Source: Culex pipiens pallens
Lineage: Eukaryota > Arthropoda > Insecta > Diptera > Culicidae
DNA length: 64,000 nt
NCBI RefSeq assembly: GCF_016801865.2
Contig: NC_068938.1
Span: 218,406,827-218,470,826 of the forward strand
Direction of reading: 5' to 3'
Under the pieces are notes generated by a model. The model saw only the letters and a list, made by a program, of their open reading frames with translations, did not search any database and was not told the DNA's origin. This document shows positions 47,761 to 59,599 of the stretch, piece by piece. The position numbers and the translations under genes are program-made. The first letter of the stretch is position 1, and each line of letters opens with the position of its first letter.

Positions 47761-48945
47761 AAATCGACTTAATTCGACCATATCAAGTTAAATTTCCAAT
47801 GCTTTCACTCAGAATATAGTTTAAGAAAATGTAGTAAGTTTCGAAGTAGAAATAGTCAAAAAAAAATCACAAATTAATCATGATTTGCAATAAAGGTATA
47901 AATCGAAGCGAAATTTTGTTTGCTTTTTATTTTTTTTTGAAAAATACTTAAAAGTTTTCGCAAAATACCGTATTTTTTTTTAAATGCTCAAATTTTTAAT
48001 ATTTTCAATATGGTTATCAAACGAAGTGAAATTTTGTATGATTTTTCGCTGTAATAGAGTTTAAAAAAACATTAATTTTCACAAAATACTGAATTTTTTG
48101 CAAAACACTCAATTTTCAAAAAAATTAATATGGGTATCAAGCGAAGCAAAATTTTGTTTGCTTTTTCACCGTATTTAAGTTATTTTTTGGAAAATACTGA
48201 AATTTTCGCATAACACCGTATTTTTTTTCGAAAATACTCAATTTTTTAAAATTTACAAGATGGGTATCAAACGAAGTGAAATATTGTAAGCTTTTTCACT
48301 TTATTAGAGTTGCTTGGAAAATACTAAAATTTTCACACAATACCGTTTTTTTTATCGAAAATACTCAAATTTTCAAAAATGTTAACAGTGGTATCAAAGG
48401 AAGAGAAATTTTGCATGCTTTTTCACTTTATTAGAGTTGTTTGGAAAATACTGGAATTTTCACAAAATACCTTTTTTTTCTCGAAAATAATCAAATTTTC
48501 CAACAAATTAAAAATGGTATCAAATGAAGCGAAATTTTGTATGCATTTTCACTCTATTGGGGTTTTTTATGTTGACATACTTCAATTTCCACAAAATACT
48601 ATATTTTTTGAAAATACCCAAATTTTCAAAATTCTCAAGGAAAACATCGTTTCAAACCAATATTGCAAACTATGAAAATTTAAGTATTTTCGGAAAAAAC
48701 GAATTTTGTGAAAATTTTAGTTTTTAACAAAACAAAAAAACACCAATAAAGTAAAATCTCATACAACATTTCGCTTCTTATGATACCCATAATGCAAATT
48801 GTGGAAATTTTAGTGTTTTCGAAAAAATACGGTATTTTTCGAACAATTTTATTTATACGATGAAACTTACCATAGTTTCAAAAAATGTATTCTAAGTAAA
48901 AGCATTGCAAAATTAACATGATATGGTTGAATTATTCGATTTTAT
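47761..48945. mobile_element. Fold-back element M with internal tandem array
   Basis: The ends are inverted: AAATCGACTTAATTCGACCATATCAAG...AATGCTTTCACTCAGAATA (47761-47820) is mirrored by AAAAGCATTGCAAAATTAACATGATATGG...TTCGATTTTAT ending near 48945. Between them six tandem units begin with a GGTATCAAACGAAGTGAAAT-like sequence at about 47894, 48011, 48131, 48261, 48389 and 48515 (spacing 117-130 bp). One inverted unit (CATTTCGCTTCTTATGATAC) lies at about 48767. No protein is encoded. Confidence 0.75.
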
Positions 48946-49154
48946 AAAGATTTGGTGATTTTATTAGGGGAACTTTAACCCTGTAGATCATCCGCACCCG
49001 TAATAGCTTACATTATGGGCGATAATATTATCACTGTAGCCATAATTAAAAAAAAATATCAAATTTTATGAATTCTTCAAAATTGTGAAAATCCGCTTAT
49101 CATTAATTGAGATACATCAATTAAATCCAATTTTGGTTCTTTTCAATCCTCATT
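48946..49154. other. AT-rich spacer
   Basis: Unremarkable A/T-rich sequence up to the SINE target-site duplication. Confidence 0.5.
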
Positions 49155-49167
49155 TCAAGCATTCTCA

Positions 49168-49426
49168 AAAAGCAAAAAAGCAAAGCAATCCACTTTAACG
49201 ACCCCCGGGTCTTTTGTGGGCTCTGTTGCAAGTTTCTGCTCATTTCTAGGCGTCCGAAGGTTATGTGTGGTGAGTCACCCAAAACCTCTTTTACGCAAAT
49301 GGACCGACGTTTTACTTCCCCATCCGATAGAAGGCCAGGAGGATAAGGCGGGAATCGAACCCGCGCCCCATAGCAACTTAGGGATCGGCAGCCGAAGCCG
49401 CTAACCACCGCGCCACGAGGCCCTCC
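49168..49426 (-). mobile_element. tRNA-derived SINE with 13-bp TSD
   Basis: TCAAGCATTCTCA flanks the element at 49155-49167 and 49427-49439. Read on the minus strand, it opens with a tRNA-like head: CTCGTGGCGCGGTGGTTAGC contains an A box (TGGCGCGGTGG) and GGTTCGATTCC is a perfect B box. The body includes GGGAAGTAAAACGTCGGTCC, then the tail GAGCAGAAACTTGCAACAGA and CACAAAAGACCCGGGGGTCG, ending in a T-rich TTGCTTTTTTGCTTTT. The tail matches the SINE at 62497-62890. Confidence 0.92.
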
Positions 49427-49439
49427 TCAAGCATTCTCA

Positions 49440-51260
49440 TTAGCTCTAATATTTCTAATGTAATCAAATTGTTGACCCTTTTGCTTATTTGTTCAAGTTT
49501 TTTGCGACCCGTTCGCAATCAACCACATTTTTCCACCCAGAAAAACGTGATAAACCGTTAGCTGATTTAACTTTCTAGACTTGATTTTTTCTTTGTTTTC
49601 CCGCAAAAAAAGTCCTACTCCTCCACACAAGACCCATCATAAAAAAAGTCGTCTTTCTCCGACTGTCGGAGAAATATCGTGCATATTCAAAATTAATATT
49701 CAGCAGCCGTAATTCTTTGGAGTTTTTTTTTCTGCTCTCAGTCTCTCTCACGCTCAGACTTCCCGCAAAGAAGTTCTGCATACTTTGAGGGGTCCTATTC
49801 GGTCTAGAAAATTCAAATCTCATCCCCCATGAGTTACGTCCTTTTGGAATCTTACTCGCGTTCCACTAACAAACACACTTCGTGTGGTAGCTTTGACTTT
49901 TTATTTTCCCCCGGCCAGTCGAGGTAGGATGTTCAGTTTTTGTTTTCTGTCCCTAACGAGGATCTATCGTGCTGTTTTTTTCTTCTTCTCGGAGTTCATC
50001 CAAAACTGCCCAATTTGTGAGAAAATATTTTTCCAAGAGTAGTAGGAGGAGGTTGGGTGGATTAGGGGGGAAGGTTAGTCACGCCAGCAATCCGATTTTC
50101 TTCGCATGCATTTTTTATGAATTTAAATTGAGTCGAAGAGGAAGATTTCCATGTCGTGGAGATTTAATAATGCTGAGGTTATTATTTGGGCCAGGCAGCA
50201 GATAATTCCTCTTGGCTTCGTGTTCGCTTTCCCGGACCAAATTATGTTTGTTAGTGTCTTTTTGTGCCTTCTGATGAGAAGGAAAATAGAATTTTGCTTT
50301 GAACAAGAGAAACACGAGGCAAAAAGTGCTCAACGAAGCAGAAGGGACTTTTTCCCAGATAATAATTAAATTCTATTGGATTCATAAATTTGGAGCAATA
50401 TAGTGTGGGGAGGGGCAAATCGTTCCCATTTTTTCCCCGTCACAATAATGCCACAGTCAGCGCGAAACTGCCACTCTAAGTCTTGATTTGTTAGCCCGGG
50501 GAAAAGCTGTCCTAAGCTTTACAAATTGGATGAGGGTTATTTAAACTGACAGTGGTTTTATGACCCCAAAACGTGTCCAATTCAATTAGTATTTTATTTT
50601 TGCTGGGACTTTTGAAAGCAAACCCGCAAGTTGGCTGGAATAAATTGACGTGAAGAGAGTTTCCAGAAAATTTCGCCCCAAAGTTGGCACGAGAAGTTAC
50701 AGTTGGGAAGATTTGTCGATGGAAACTGTTGGTGAGATTTCAAAGATCATCGAGGGTTGTGTCAATAATCTTTGGTAGCTTGCTTCTGAAGAAGATTTCT
50801 ACTGGAGTAATTTGACAAATATTGAACTTATTTCCTGAAATTCAGGGAAAAAATGTAATAAAAATACTTTACAAAGAAAACATAATAAAAAAACAGAAAT
50901 TTGCTTCAAATATCTGTCAAAATAGCCCTATTCCGAACATCGACCCTAACTTTAGCCGAAACCGTCCCCATCTCCAAATTGAAACTGAAACAAACCCCGC
51001 TGAACCGAACTGATCCGGTGTCACATGAGCAAACGACCAGCAGAACCAACCAAAGCAGAAAGTGTGACACACGGACAGCTCGGAGAAACTTTTATTCCCT
51101 CTGGCAGCTAGCGAAAGAAGGGAAAAGCTCACATGTGTCACTCAGAAGAGGAATAAAAAGAAAAAGATGAAGAAGGTAGCGACCCGCTTATCAAGCTCAC
51201 GATTTCTGTTTAGTTTCACCACCCTCTTTGAAAGTGGGTGGTTTGAGGTGGGGGAGGGGG
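49440..51260. other. Unique GC-richer island, no gene recognised
   Basis: Mixed composition with short frames on both strands, none with a recognisable domain. Candidate regulatory or conserved non-coding DNA in the presumed second intron. Confidence 0.45.
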
Positions 51261-52279
51261 ACACTCTTCTTTTTTATTGTTTCTCAACCTGGCTTGGGAC
51301 GACACTGTGAAAAGTAAATTTGAAGTAAAAATATTTTAATTAGTTTGCATTATTTATTAAAGAAAATTATCAGTATTTTTTAATATAAAAAACTAACATT
51401 ATTTTGCCCAGGCTAGTAATTTTTGCAAGTGTTCAACCAGGAAACGAACCGATGAGATATAAATAAATAACGGTTCGTCGATGAAAGAAGGGCCACCACG
51501 CGAGCAGGCCAGAATTGATTCTGTTTGCAGATGTATTGAAAGTTGTTGGGTCTGAGTGGAGTAATATATCTTCCCTAAGCAAACGATGGAAAAGTTTATT
51601 TTTAAGGTTTTGTTTTCCATTCAGATGTTGTTTTTAAGAAGTGAAAACATCTGGAAAAATCATTGATGTTTTGTTTTTATCATTAATTTATAATATTTTC
51701 CGAATTTTCTGAATCTCATATGTTAAATTAGATTGTAATCATTTGTTTAAAATTCTGGGAAAAAATAGTGATCTTGGAATTCTGTGACATAATATTATAG
51801 CTGATTGTTTTTTAACGTAACATTCTATTTGAGTTCGAGAAGTACTTTTGTGATTTTTGTTTAAAAGTTGTTACCATTTTTCTGACACATTTTAAGTAAA
51901 AATGTCTTTCAAATTTACAAACGAAAAGTACTTTACAGAAATTTAGATCAACTGCACAGTTTATGCGATAAATTTCAGTTTTTTTATTTTTTAAGAAGTG
52001 TCCATTAATGACATTTTCTGAAGAAAAAAAAAAACGGAATGTTTAGAAAATTTCCTTAAATTTTATCTGGGAACAATTGAAGACTGGACCTCTGATTGCT
52101 GAAATACGACGAATGAAAAAAAAATATTTTTGTATTTCTCACCCAAATTTCTTCTCATTTTCTGTTGCCAATATCTTAGCAACTAATTTTATAATTCTAG
52201 AATCAAAACTAACCATTCAAAATGGTGACGTTTTGATGATTTGGATCTCAAAAAAAATAATGTCTTGATTCCAATATTT
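51261..52279. other. AT-rich tract, nothing recognised
   Basis: A/T-rich sequence, with a small GC-richer patch at 51410-51600 that shows no coding evidence. Confidence 0.5.
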
Positions 52280-53640
52280 TAATTGGGCACAAATATTTTC
52301 AAAAGTTTTTGTCTCCCTTCAAAATCGGCCCGAAAAATCAGGGGGCAAAAAATTTTTTTTTCAAAAAAACTTCAAAATTTCCATGGAAATTGAAGTGCAA
52401 TTAGATGAAATCACTTTAAAATGCATTTTTAGCATTTTTGGGTTGATTTAACAATCTTTTTTAATTTTTGAAAATTGTTGATGTTTATTATCGAAATTTT
52501 TTTTGTTTTCGTCAAATCTTACATTTTTTGAAAACATTACAAAACAACTGAATTAGTGTAAAGTACATTTTAAAACACTTTTTCCATGCAAATATTGAAA
52601 CTATAGCTTGTTTTTTCAATATTTATATTTTTTCCACAATTTTTAACAAAAAAAATCACAGGTCAGCACAACATTTTTGGGAGTACTCTATAGCTTAAAT
52701 TTTTTTTAGTTTTTAATGCAAAAAATGAAAAAAAATTACAGATTTTGAGAAATTGATCAAAGGAAACTCCCAAAAATTTTGAGTTAATTTAAAAAAATAA
52801 TTCCAGAATTCTAGGAGGGCAATTCTCGTCTTTATTTTTAAATGACTAATGTTTTCTGAAAATACCTTAAATTTTTTTTTTAACTTTTAGCGCGTTTTGT
52901 CAATTTTTTTTTTTCGATTGCGAATTCCATTTGGAAATTGCTATGAAAGTTTTACGAAACTTTTGAGAAATCACTTAATTTTGAGGTTGGCATTTTGATC
53001 CTTTGAATCATATTTTTAGGTTTTGTTGCCGTTACATATATTTTTTTTAAAATTGATGTCAACCCCGCCCCCCCTCCTTTTAATTTTGGGCAGGTCAGGT
53101 GACGAAATAGAAATGAAATGAAGTTTTAATGGCAGTGCAATCAACTAAAAACTATTTCAAATGCAGTTTCCTGCGTTGAAAATATCACATTTTGCATTTA
53201 TAGGCTCAATTGAAAATATATTGATTTTTTTTTAAATTCCGATGTATGCGAGTTTTTTTTTTGTATTTAAATAAATTGGGAAATAATGATTACAACTCAC
53301 TGACAACTTACCTTATGTTAAATGCATTTTAAAATACTTTTTTAAGTAAATACCGTGGCTCTCAAAATTTAAATTTTTAATATTTATATGTGTTTGCATC
53401 TTTTGTCATTGATATAATCTTTTAAAATATGTGCTAGCCTAAATGAAATGAAACAATAAGGCTGGTACGATTATTTTTCAAGTTCTTGTCCCTTGGCTCT
53501 GATCAAAGTCGCGTGGCAAAAAATAAAAATAAAACAATAATCTGTAAATTTTGGCCTGATTTTAGAAATTTCAAAACCCAAAAGCAATTCAAAATGTGCA
53601 GACTATCAGTGAACTAATTACAAAATTTTACCGCTAATTT
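52280..53640 (+). repeat. Series of degraded family E copies
   Basis: Three related blocks follow each other in the same orientation: about 52290-52460 (AAAAATCAGGGGGCAAAA, CTTCAAAATTTCCATGG), about 53025-53220 (GCCGTTACATATATTTTTTT, then a C-rich run and GGGCAGGTCAGG) and about 53458-53640 (AGGCTGGTACGATTATTTTT). Each contains AAAATGCATTTT- or AAATGCAGTTT-like segments. The spacing is irregular, so they may be independent insertions or a decayed tandem. Confidence 0.5.
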
Positions 53641-53979
53641 TTAACGTTTTTGATCGTATCGACCACAGGGTTAAAGTTAAAGTTGTTGTGGATTTTATCA
53701 CAACAATAATCGATCTGTGGACCTAAAATAAACGTCAATTGATGAATATGCAATGACCGAAAGATTTTTCCCGCGTACTTATTAGTGGTTGAAAATTTTA
53801 ATCATAACCTAAAACCTTTTTTTTTTTAAAAAACCCTGCTCAAGATACTGATTTTCGAATGTTGTCATTTTTGTTTAGACAGCTCCCAAGTTTTTATGGA
53901 TGCTTGGATGGAGAAACTAATGATGAAAGTTCCTTACTTGGACATAAGGAATGGGCATCCAAATTGAAAAATATATTTT
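53641..53979. other. AT-rich spacer, nothing recognised
   Basis: No gene or repeat was recognised in this interval. Confidence 0.45.
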
Positions 53980-54406
53980 GTGCAATTCCGCTGTAAAACT
54001 GTCAACTTTTCCTGTCCTTCTGGAGAAACGAAACGGCCTACTTTTCCCTACCAAAAATAACAGAAAGGAAAATTAATACCTTTCAATACCAGTGCTGAAA
54101 AGTTCTACTTTTCAGCACTGAAATGCGTGCTGAAACTTTAAACTTTTCAACACTATTATCGAAAAGTAACATTTTTAAATATTTTTTTGTTTTGAACGGT
54201 GAATTTACTAAACACATGAATGTTTGACATAAAATTCCATTCAAGAAGCGTTTTTCGGAATTGCAAAAAATGTTGTAAGCAACTCGTTGCAAAACTTGAT
54301 TTTTTCAGCACTCGTCGTATTTATCCAACTCGGTAAACCTCGTTGGATAAATGTACGACTCGTGCTGAAAAAATCTTCTTTTTGCAACTTGTTGCATAAA
54401 CTACTA
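53980..54406. mobile_element. Family C copy 2 (right half of the fold-back)
   Basis: GCAATTCCGCTGTAAAACTG, CGAAACGGCCTACTTT, ACCAAAAATAACAGAA and GTGCTGAAAAGT blocks are collinear with the right half of the copy at 8916-9640. This copy continues to the intact right terminus, which ends with the complement of TAGTAGTTTATGCAACAAGT at 54406. The left half is missing. Confidence 0.78.
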
Positions 54407-56180
54407 TTAAAAGTAACTTACGGAAAAATATCCAGAGTTTTTTTTGAAAAGGTCCTATAAGCTATTGTCTTTCATTTGTTTATAGGACCTAATTAAAAAA
54501 AGTCGAGATATGTACCTGAACTAATTCTGGTGGTTGCGAAAATTTCCAACGAAAAGCAAACTGGTCCTTGTCAATCCAACCAACCATCTAATCCCCGGAA
54601 ACAAAACTCTTCTAAAACAAACTTTCCGGTCATTTATCAACTTGAAATAGACCTCTCTTCCACCACCAGAAGCAGCAGCAAAGTGCGTTCATAATTTATT
54701 AATAGCTCATCAAATATTAACGCATCGTTCGTGCCCCAGCAATTACACAAATGGGCGGTCTCATTCGGCCTCAATTTCCGAGGAAAAAAAGTAGAAACAA
54801 CCCAGCAACGACTCCAAAACAAACAACTTCCAATTAATTTGCCAATCGAGTCCATTTATTAACTTTCCCATCCTTGGAACTGATGGTGTAGCTCAATGAA
54901 AAAATGTGCCTAGTTTTCCTTTTTCTCGGGAAAAAACAAAATTGAGCCCTCATCGTCAAAAGTAAACACGTCCCGCCGGTTTGAGGCCAAGTTCTCCGAC
55001 TCCCCCTTCGCACAAAAAGTTGCCAAATCTTTTCTCGCATCACTTCACCCAACGCGGTCTTCCCCGGGAATGGCCTGGTGTAATTCAATTCCAGACCAGA
55101 GAGGGATCTCCCGGCTGGAATAAAAAGGTTTTCTTAGTTTTCACCCCGAAATCTCCTCCCATTTTTCCCGATAGTTAGTGAACGAGTGTGTTTGTGAGAG
55201 TCTGGGAAAGAGCTGTTTTAATCTAATTAGTTCCCCTCAATTTGGTCGGGATTCACAGGCTCGAGGTTGCCCAGCGATAAACGGGATTGAAAACCGATTA
55301 GATGGTTGAGTGGATGTGATTGCTTTTTCGGGTGAAATGTCCTGGTTCCAGGGAAAGAAGAACGATTACTCATGGCATCTCTTGCAATGATGGACATGGT
55401 TGCATACTTTCAGGCTTGAGTATTCCTGGCCATTTCAATGCAAGAATTTCAAATCAAACCAATAACGTCCTTTGGCTTTTCAAACGAAGTAAACTTAACC
55501 AACCATTTAAGGTGAAGGCATCCCCCACCCATCTTCCGGGGACGTTAACAAGAGAATCGTCCCAATAGCCCGAAGGCAGCCAGCCTGCCAACCGGAAGGG
55601 AACTCAATACATGTTATGTTATGCTAGATGAGATGCCTGTCCATCCTGGAACTCGATCCACCGGGGGAAACCCGTCCCCCGTTTCCGGACCATCATCATC
55701 AGCATACATCGATATGCAAAAGGGGGGGAATCAATCGTTCGATGCAAACAAAGTCCAGCCAAAGTCATTCTTATCGGAAAAGGCTGTTTTTGCTGTAATA
55801 TCTACAAACTCCCTTCCCCTCCCCATTTCTTCGCATCCTCAATAAAAGCCAACGCAGAAGCTAAAAGGACATCTCGATGCACCGGTTTCCGGAATGTTGG
55901 CGCAAATGGGCCATCCTTTTATGTTATGTCCTCCGTTTGTAAGGATGGATGGATCTTGCTCCTTCCAGGACTTTGCTTTGATAAGAATAACACTTTTCCG
56001 ATCGACTTGACCGGAATGACAATGGAACGAGTTGTGGATGCAAATATGTGAAGCAAAGAGTTAAGTGACCGTAAATTGTGAATTCTAAACTGAGTGGAGC
56101 GTGAAGAAAATTATTGACGTTTTTTTTAAGGTCTAATTCTAAATCAAAGCGAACACTCCGATAAACCATGTTTTAATAAA
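54407..56180. other. Unique GC-richer island, no gene recognised
   Basis: Mostly unique sequence of mixed composition from about 54540. The short frames lack domains and splice signals are not consistent with an exon. Candidate non-coding regulatory DNA. Confidence 0.45.
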
Positions 56181-56535
56181 AGAATATCGTTTTTACCCAA
56201 GAAAAATGTAATAAGGTTGCATTTAGCAAATTTCCTTCAATTTATTTTGTTTTGCAAAACGCACAACGTTTTGTCCATGCACACTTCCAAAAATCCTAAT
56301 ATTTTCAAATTGTATTTCTACTAAATTTAATTGCTTTTAAGTTATCATACAATATTCAGATTATTTGATTTTATATTTTTTTACTTGTATAAAATTACCA
56401 ACATTCACGCGATCTTAGGAACAAAAAAAAAACTATTTGGAATAAATATCTTTCAGTTTTGAAATTCAGATTTTGCTTAGATATTTTTCAAAATTTTTGA
56501 TTTATATGAGGCCAAGTCTATTTTTTTAAATTCTA
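56181..56535. other. AT-rich spacer, nothing recognised
   Basis: A/T-rich sequence without supported features. Confidence 0.5.
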
Positions 56536-58010
56536 CACTGCAAAGTTACCAAAAGCACGAAATTTTAAAAATAGAATTTTTTATTCTAAATGAAAAAATG
56601 CAATAAATAGGTTATTGCAGATTTGAAAAGTACATTTAATTTCCTATAAAATGATAGTCCCAATAGCAATGACGAGTAACGACAGAATTTTTGAAACTAG
56701 TTTTGTATTTTTTTTTTCGATGAAAAAATCTTTTTATTGGAGTTCTGAGTAGGCCATCACATCGGACGTCCAATTTTACATAAAAGTCCCTTTGACACCA
56801 AAATTCCAAATGTGCGACAAAAGGTCGAAAGGACAAAAGGTCGAATGTGAAAAAATGAATGAAATAATAGTAATAATGATAAACTTTTAAAATATTCTTG
56901 ATTTTTTTTTTTATTTACAAATCCAATTTTTTCTGTGAGTCCATCCTTTTAGAAATTAAGATAAAAAACGATTTTTTTAAAATATTTTTTTTAAAATTAA
57001 ACAACCTTTTCTTGAATGTCGTAATGTTTTTGTGTTTTTTTTTTCATTCTTCCAAGTATGTAAGTTTTGTAAGTTTTTATTTAATTTTTAAAACAACTTT
57101 TTCTTTTTAATGTATAACTTTTGTGAATTTTTCCATTTTTCCAATATTTTGGAATTTTATGTTTATTTTTGGAACAACCTATTTTTGATTGTCATAATAT
57201 TTTTGTGCGGTTTTTCATTTTTTCAAATACGACCAGTTTCTCCAAAAAAAAAAAAAAAAAAAAGCTTTCTTAAATATTTTTAAGTTTTAATTTTTAAACC
57301 TTATTTATAACTGTCGTAATGTTTTTGTGATTTTTTGTTTCTTCCAAATATAAGCAATTGTTTTTTTAAAATACTGCTTCCAAAATTTTGTAATAGTTTT
57401 GGTTTCATTTATAATTAAAAATATGGAGTAATTTTGAGACTTTCCATTCTTTAAAAGTTTCGAAAAATGAAATTATCTTCTTCTTAGAAAAATCTGGCTT
57501 CAAAAATATAGCGGTATATATATAACAAATTCGATCGTATTTATTTATATTTTTCAAGATAAACAAGTTTTTATTCAGAAGACCTCTAATTTTTTTTAGA
57601 ATGTAGAAGTGAAATTAATGAAAACCGTTCAATATTTATGCATTTAGGCTCACATCAAAACAATTTTTTTTGTAGAAGTTTAAATTCGATGTTTTGTCCT
57701 TTCGACGTTTTGTTCAATCGACCTTTTGTCCGCTTTCGACCTTTTGTTCATTCGACCTTTTGTCCGTTCGATTTTATGTTTTTAGACCTTTTGTCATGCA
57801 TTCAAAATTTCCAAACCATCACCATTTCAGGCTGCAAATCATTGAAAAACACGTCTTTTTTCTAAAGTTCAAAAATGAAAGGGGTCGTACCGCCCCTCCG
57901 TCACGAGATATCGAAAAATGGAGCTCAGATTCGTGATCAGGGACAAAAGTTACCCTTTAGGACAAAGTTTCACGAAATCGATATCGAGTGAGTTGGCAGA
58001 TAATGACCCA
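56536..58010 (+). repeat. Dispersed repeat, family B copy 4 (split by element N)
   Basis: The left part (56536-56810) contains GAAAAGTACATTTAATTTCC and AAAAGTCCCTTTGACACCAA. The right part (from 57801) contains CACCATTTCAGGCTGCAAAT and GGGGTCGTACCGCCCCTCCG, followed by GATTCGTGATCAGGGACAAA. The order is that of copies 1-3. Confidence 0.78.
56811..57800. mobile_element. Element N nested in family B (ACAAAAGGTCGAA subrepeats)
   Basis: The insertion opens TGTGCGACAAAAGGTC and closes with the complement of TGCATGACAAAAGGTC. CAAAATTCCAAA at 56799-56810 recurs as CAAAATTTCCAAA at 57803-57815, which resembles an imperfect long target duplication. The right end carries five spaced copies of the CCTTTTGTC/CGACCTTTTGT motif, and the left carries two or three in the opposite orientation. 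The core is AT-rich and non-coding. Confidence 0.75.
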
Positions 58011-58415
58011 AAAATCATGATACTTTCATTTGCAAATGGTGCAGGTGGTTATGTTACGCATGACCAATATGACAAAGAACTCTGCACAAAGTTCTTGAAC
58101 TTTATTCTTCGAAATTTCAATTATTTTATTTATGATTGCCAGTTTGTGGCCACTTGTTTGGGCATTATTCACTTTAAGTTGTGACCAACACTGTCGAAAT
58201 GGCCATTTTCAAGTTCATTATCAAAACGATTATGTTTAATACTCAAAATGCCGAAACTTGTATGGCCGTTTTTAGAAAAGAAAATTATTGTAACCTTTGC
58301 CTGTTTTGAAAGTGATTATCTCCAAATGTTTAAAATTAATTTTGAATAATTTAATATTAAAACTCGAACCATTACAAGAATCACGTTCCATTTCGCCAGC
58401 CAGACAAATGTAAAT
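58011..58415. other. Outer family B or flank, no gene recognised
   Basis: Sequence following the family B landmark, mixed A/T-rich, with an 88-codon frame (57918-58184) that starts inside the repeat and has no recognisable domain. Confidence 0.45.
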
Positions 58416-58443
58416 TACACTAAATCCCCCATGTGCGCTCTTT

Positions 58444-58600
58444 TTGGGGGGGCGCACACCGGGGGAGAGCGCAATTCGGGGGAGCGTTATTTCGGGGTTT
58501 GAGCGCAAACGGGGGGAGCGTTATTTCGGGGTTTGAGCGCAAATCGGGGGAGCGTTATTGCGGGGTTTTGGCGTAAAATGGGGTTTTCTTTTTAAATGTA
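58444..58600. repeat. G-rich subrepeats, left end of element O
   Basis: CGGGGGAGCGTTATTTCGGG...TTTGAGCGCAAA units of about 33 bp are repeated two to three times, with many runs of four to seven G. G-quadruplex formation is plausible. Confidence 0.8.
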
Positions 58601-58660
58601 CTTTATTTACTCATTAATGAAACATTTGTATAAGGGGTCATCCACGAAACACGGATAAGG

Positions 58661-59520
58661 GGCCATCCACAAAACTGGGTATCTAAGAACTCCCGGAAGT
58701 CATGCCCTAGATATCTACTTGATCAACGGGGTCTATATGGGTGAACTAACCATCGGTATAACTTCAGGTAGCTTCAGTGAACCACGATGGATACCCTTCG
58801 CCATGTTGGATTGTTATGGGTCCTCCAGGAACTCCCGGGAGTTATGACCTGATGATCTACCTGATCAACGGGGGTCTATATGGGTTAACTAACCATCGGA
58901 ATAGCTTCAGATAGCTTCAGTGAACCACGATGGATACCCTTCGCCATTTTGGATTGTTATGGGTTCTCCAGGAACTCCCGGAAGTTATGACCTGATGATC
59001 TACCTGATCAACGGGGGTCTATATGGGTGTGTTAACCATCGGTATAACTTCCGGTAGCTTCAGTGAACCACGATGGATATTCTGGGTTACGTTGGATTGT
59101 TATGGGTCCTCCAGGAACTCCCGGGAGTTATGACCTGATGATCTACCTGATCAGCGGGGGTCTATATGGGTGTATTAACCATCTGTATAGCTTCAGGTAG
59201 CTTCAGTGAACCACGATGGATATTCTGGGTTATGTTGGATTGTTATGGGTTCTCCAGGAACTCCCGGGAGTTATGACCTGATGATCTACCTGATCAACGG
59301 GGGTCTATATGGGTGTATTAACCATCGGTATAGCTTCAGGTAGCTTCAGTGAACCACGATGGATATTCTGGGGTACGTTGGATTGTTATGGGTCCTCCAA
59401 GAACTCCCGGGAGTTATGACCTTATGATCTACCTGATCAACGGGGGTCTACATGGGTATATTACCAACGGTATAGCTTAAGGTAACTTCAGTTGACAAAG
59501 ATGTATACTTTGCAGCTTGT
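58661..59520 (+). repeat. Left 143-bp tandem array of element O
   Basis: Six units are recognisable, in exact 143-bp register for at least five. Key words are GAACTCCCGGGAGTTATGAC, TGATCAACGGGGGTCTATAT and CTTCAGTGAACCACGATGGA. The last unit toward the centre is diverged. Confidence 0.92.
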
Positions 59521-59599
59521 TGGAATGTTTAGGGTTTTTCAGAAATTCAGGAAGTCATGGCCTGGGTGTCTACTTTAACCATGCCATGACTTTACGGAG

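Noticed and set aside
49335..49420. A functional tRNA gene on the minus strand
   Set aside because: Perfect B box and good A box, but it is the head of a SINE bounded by TCAAGCATTCTCA duplications.
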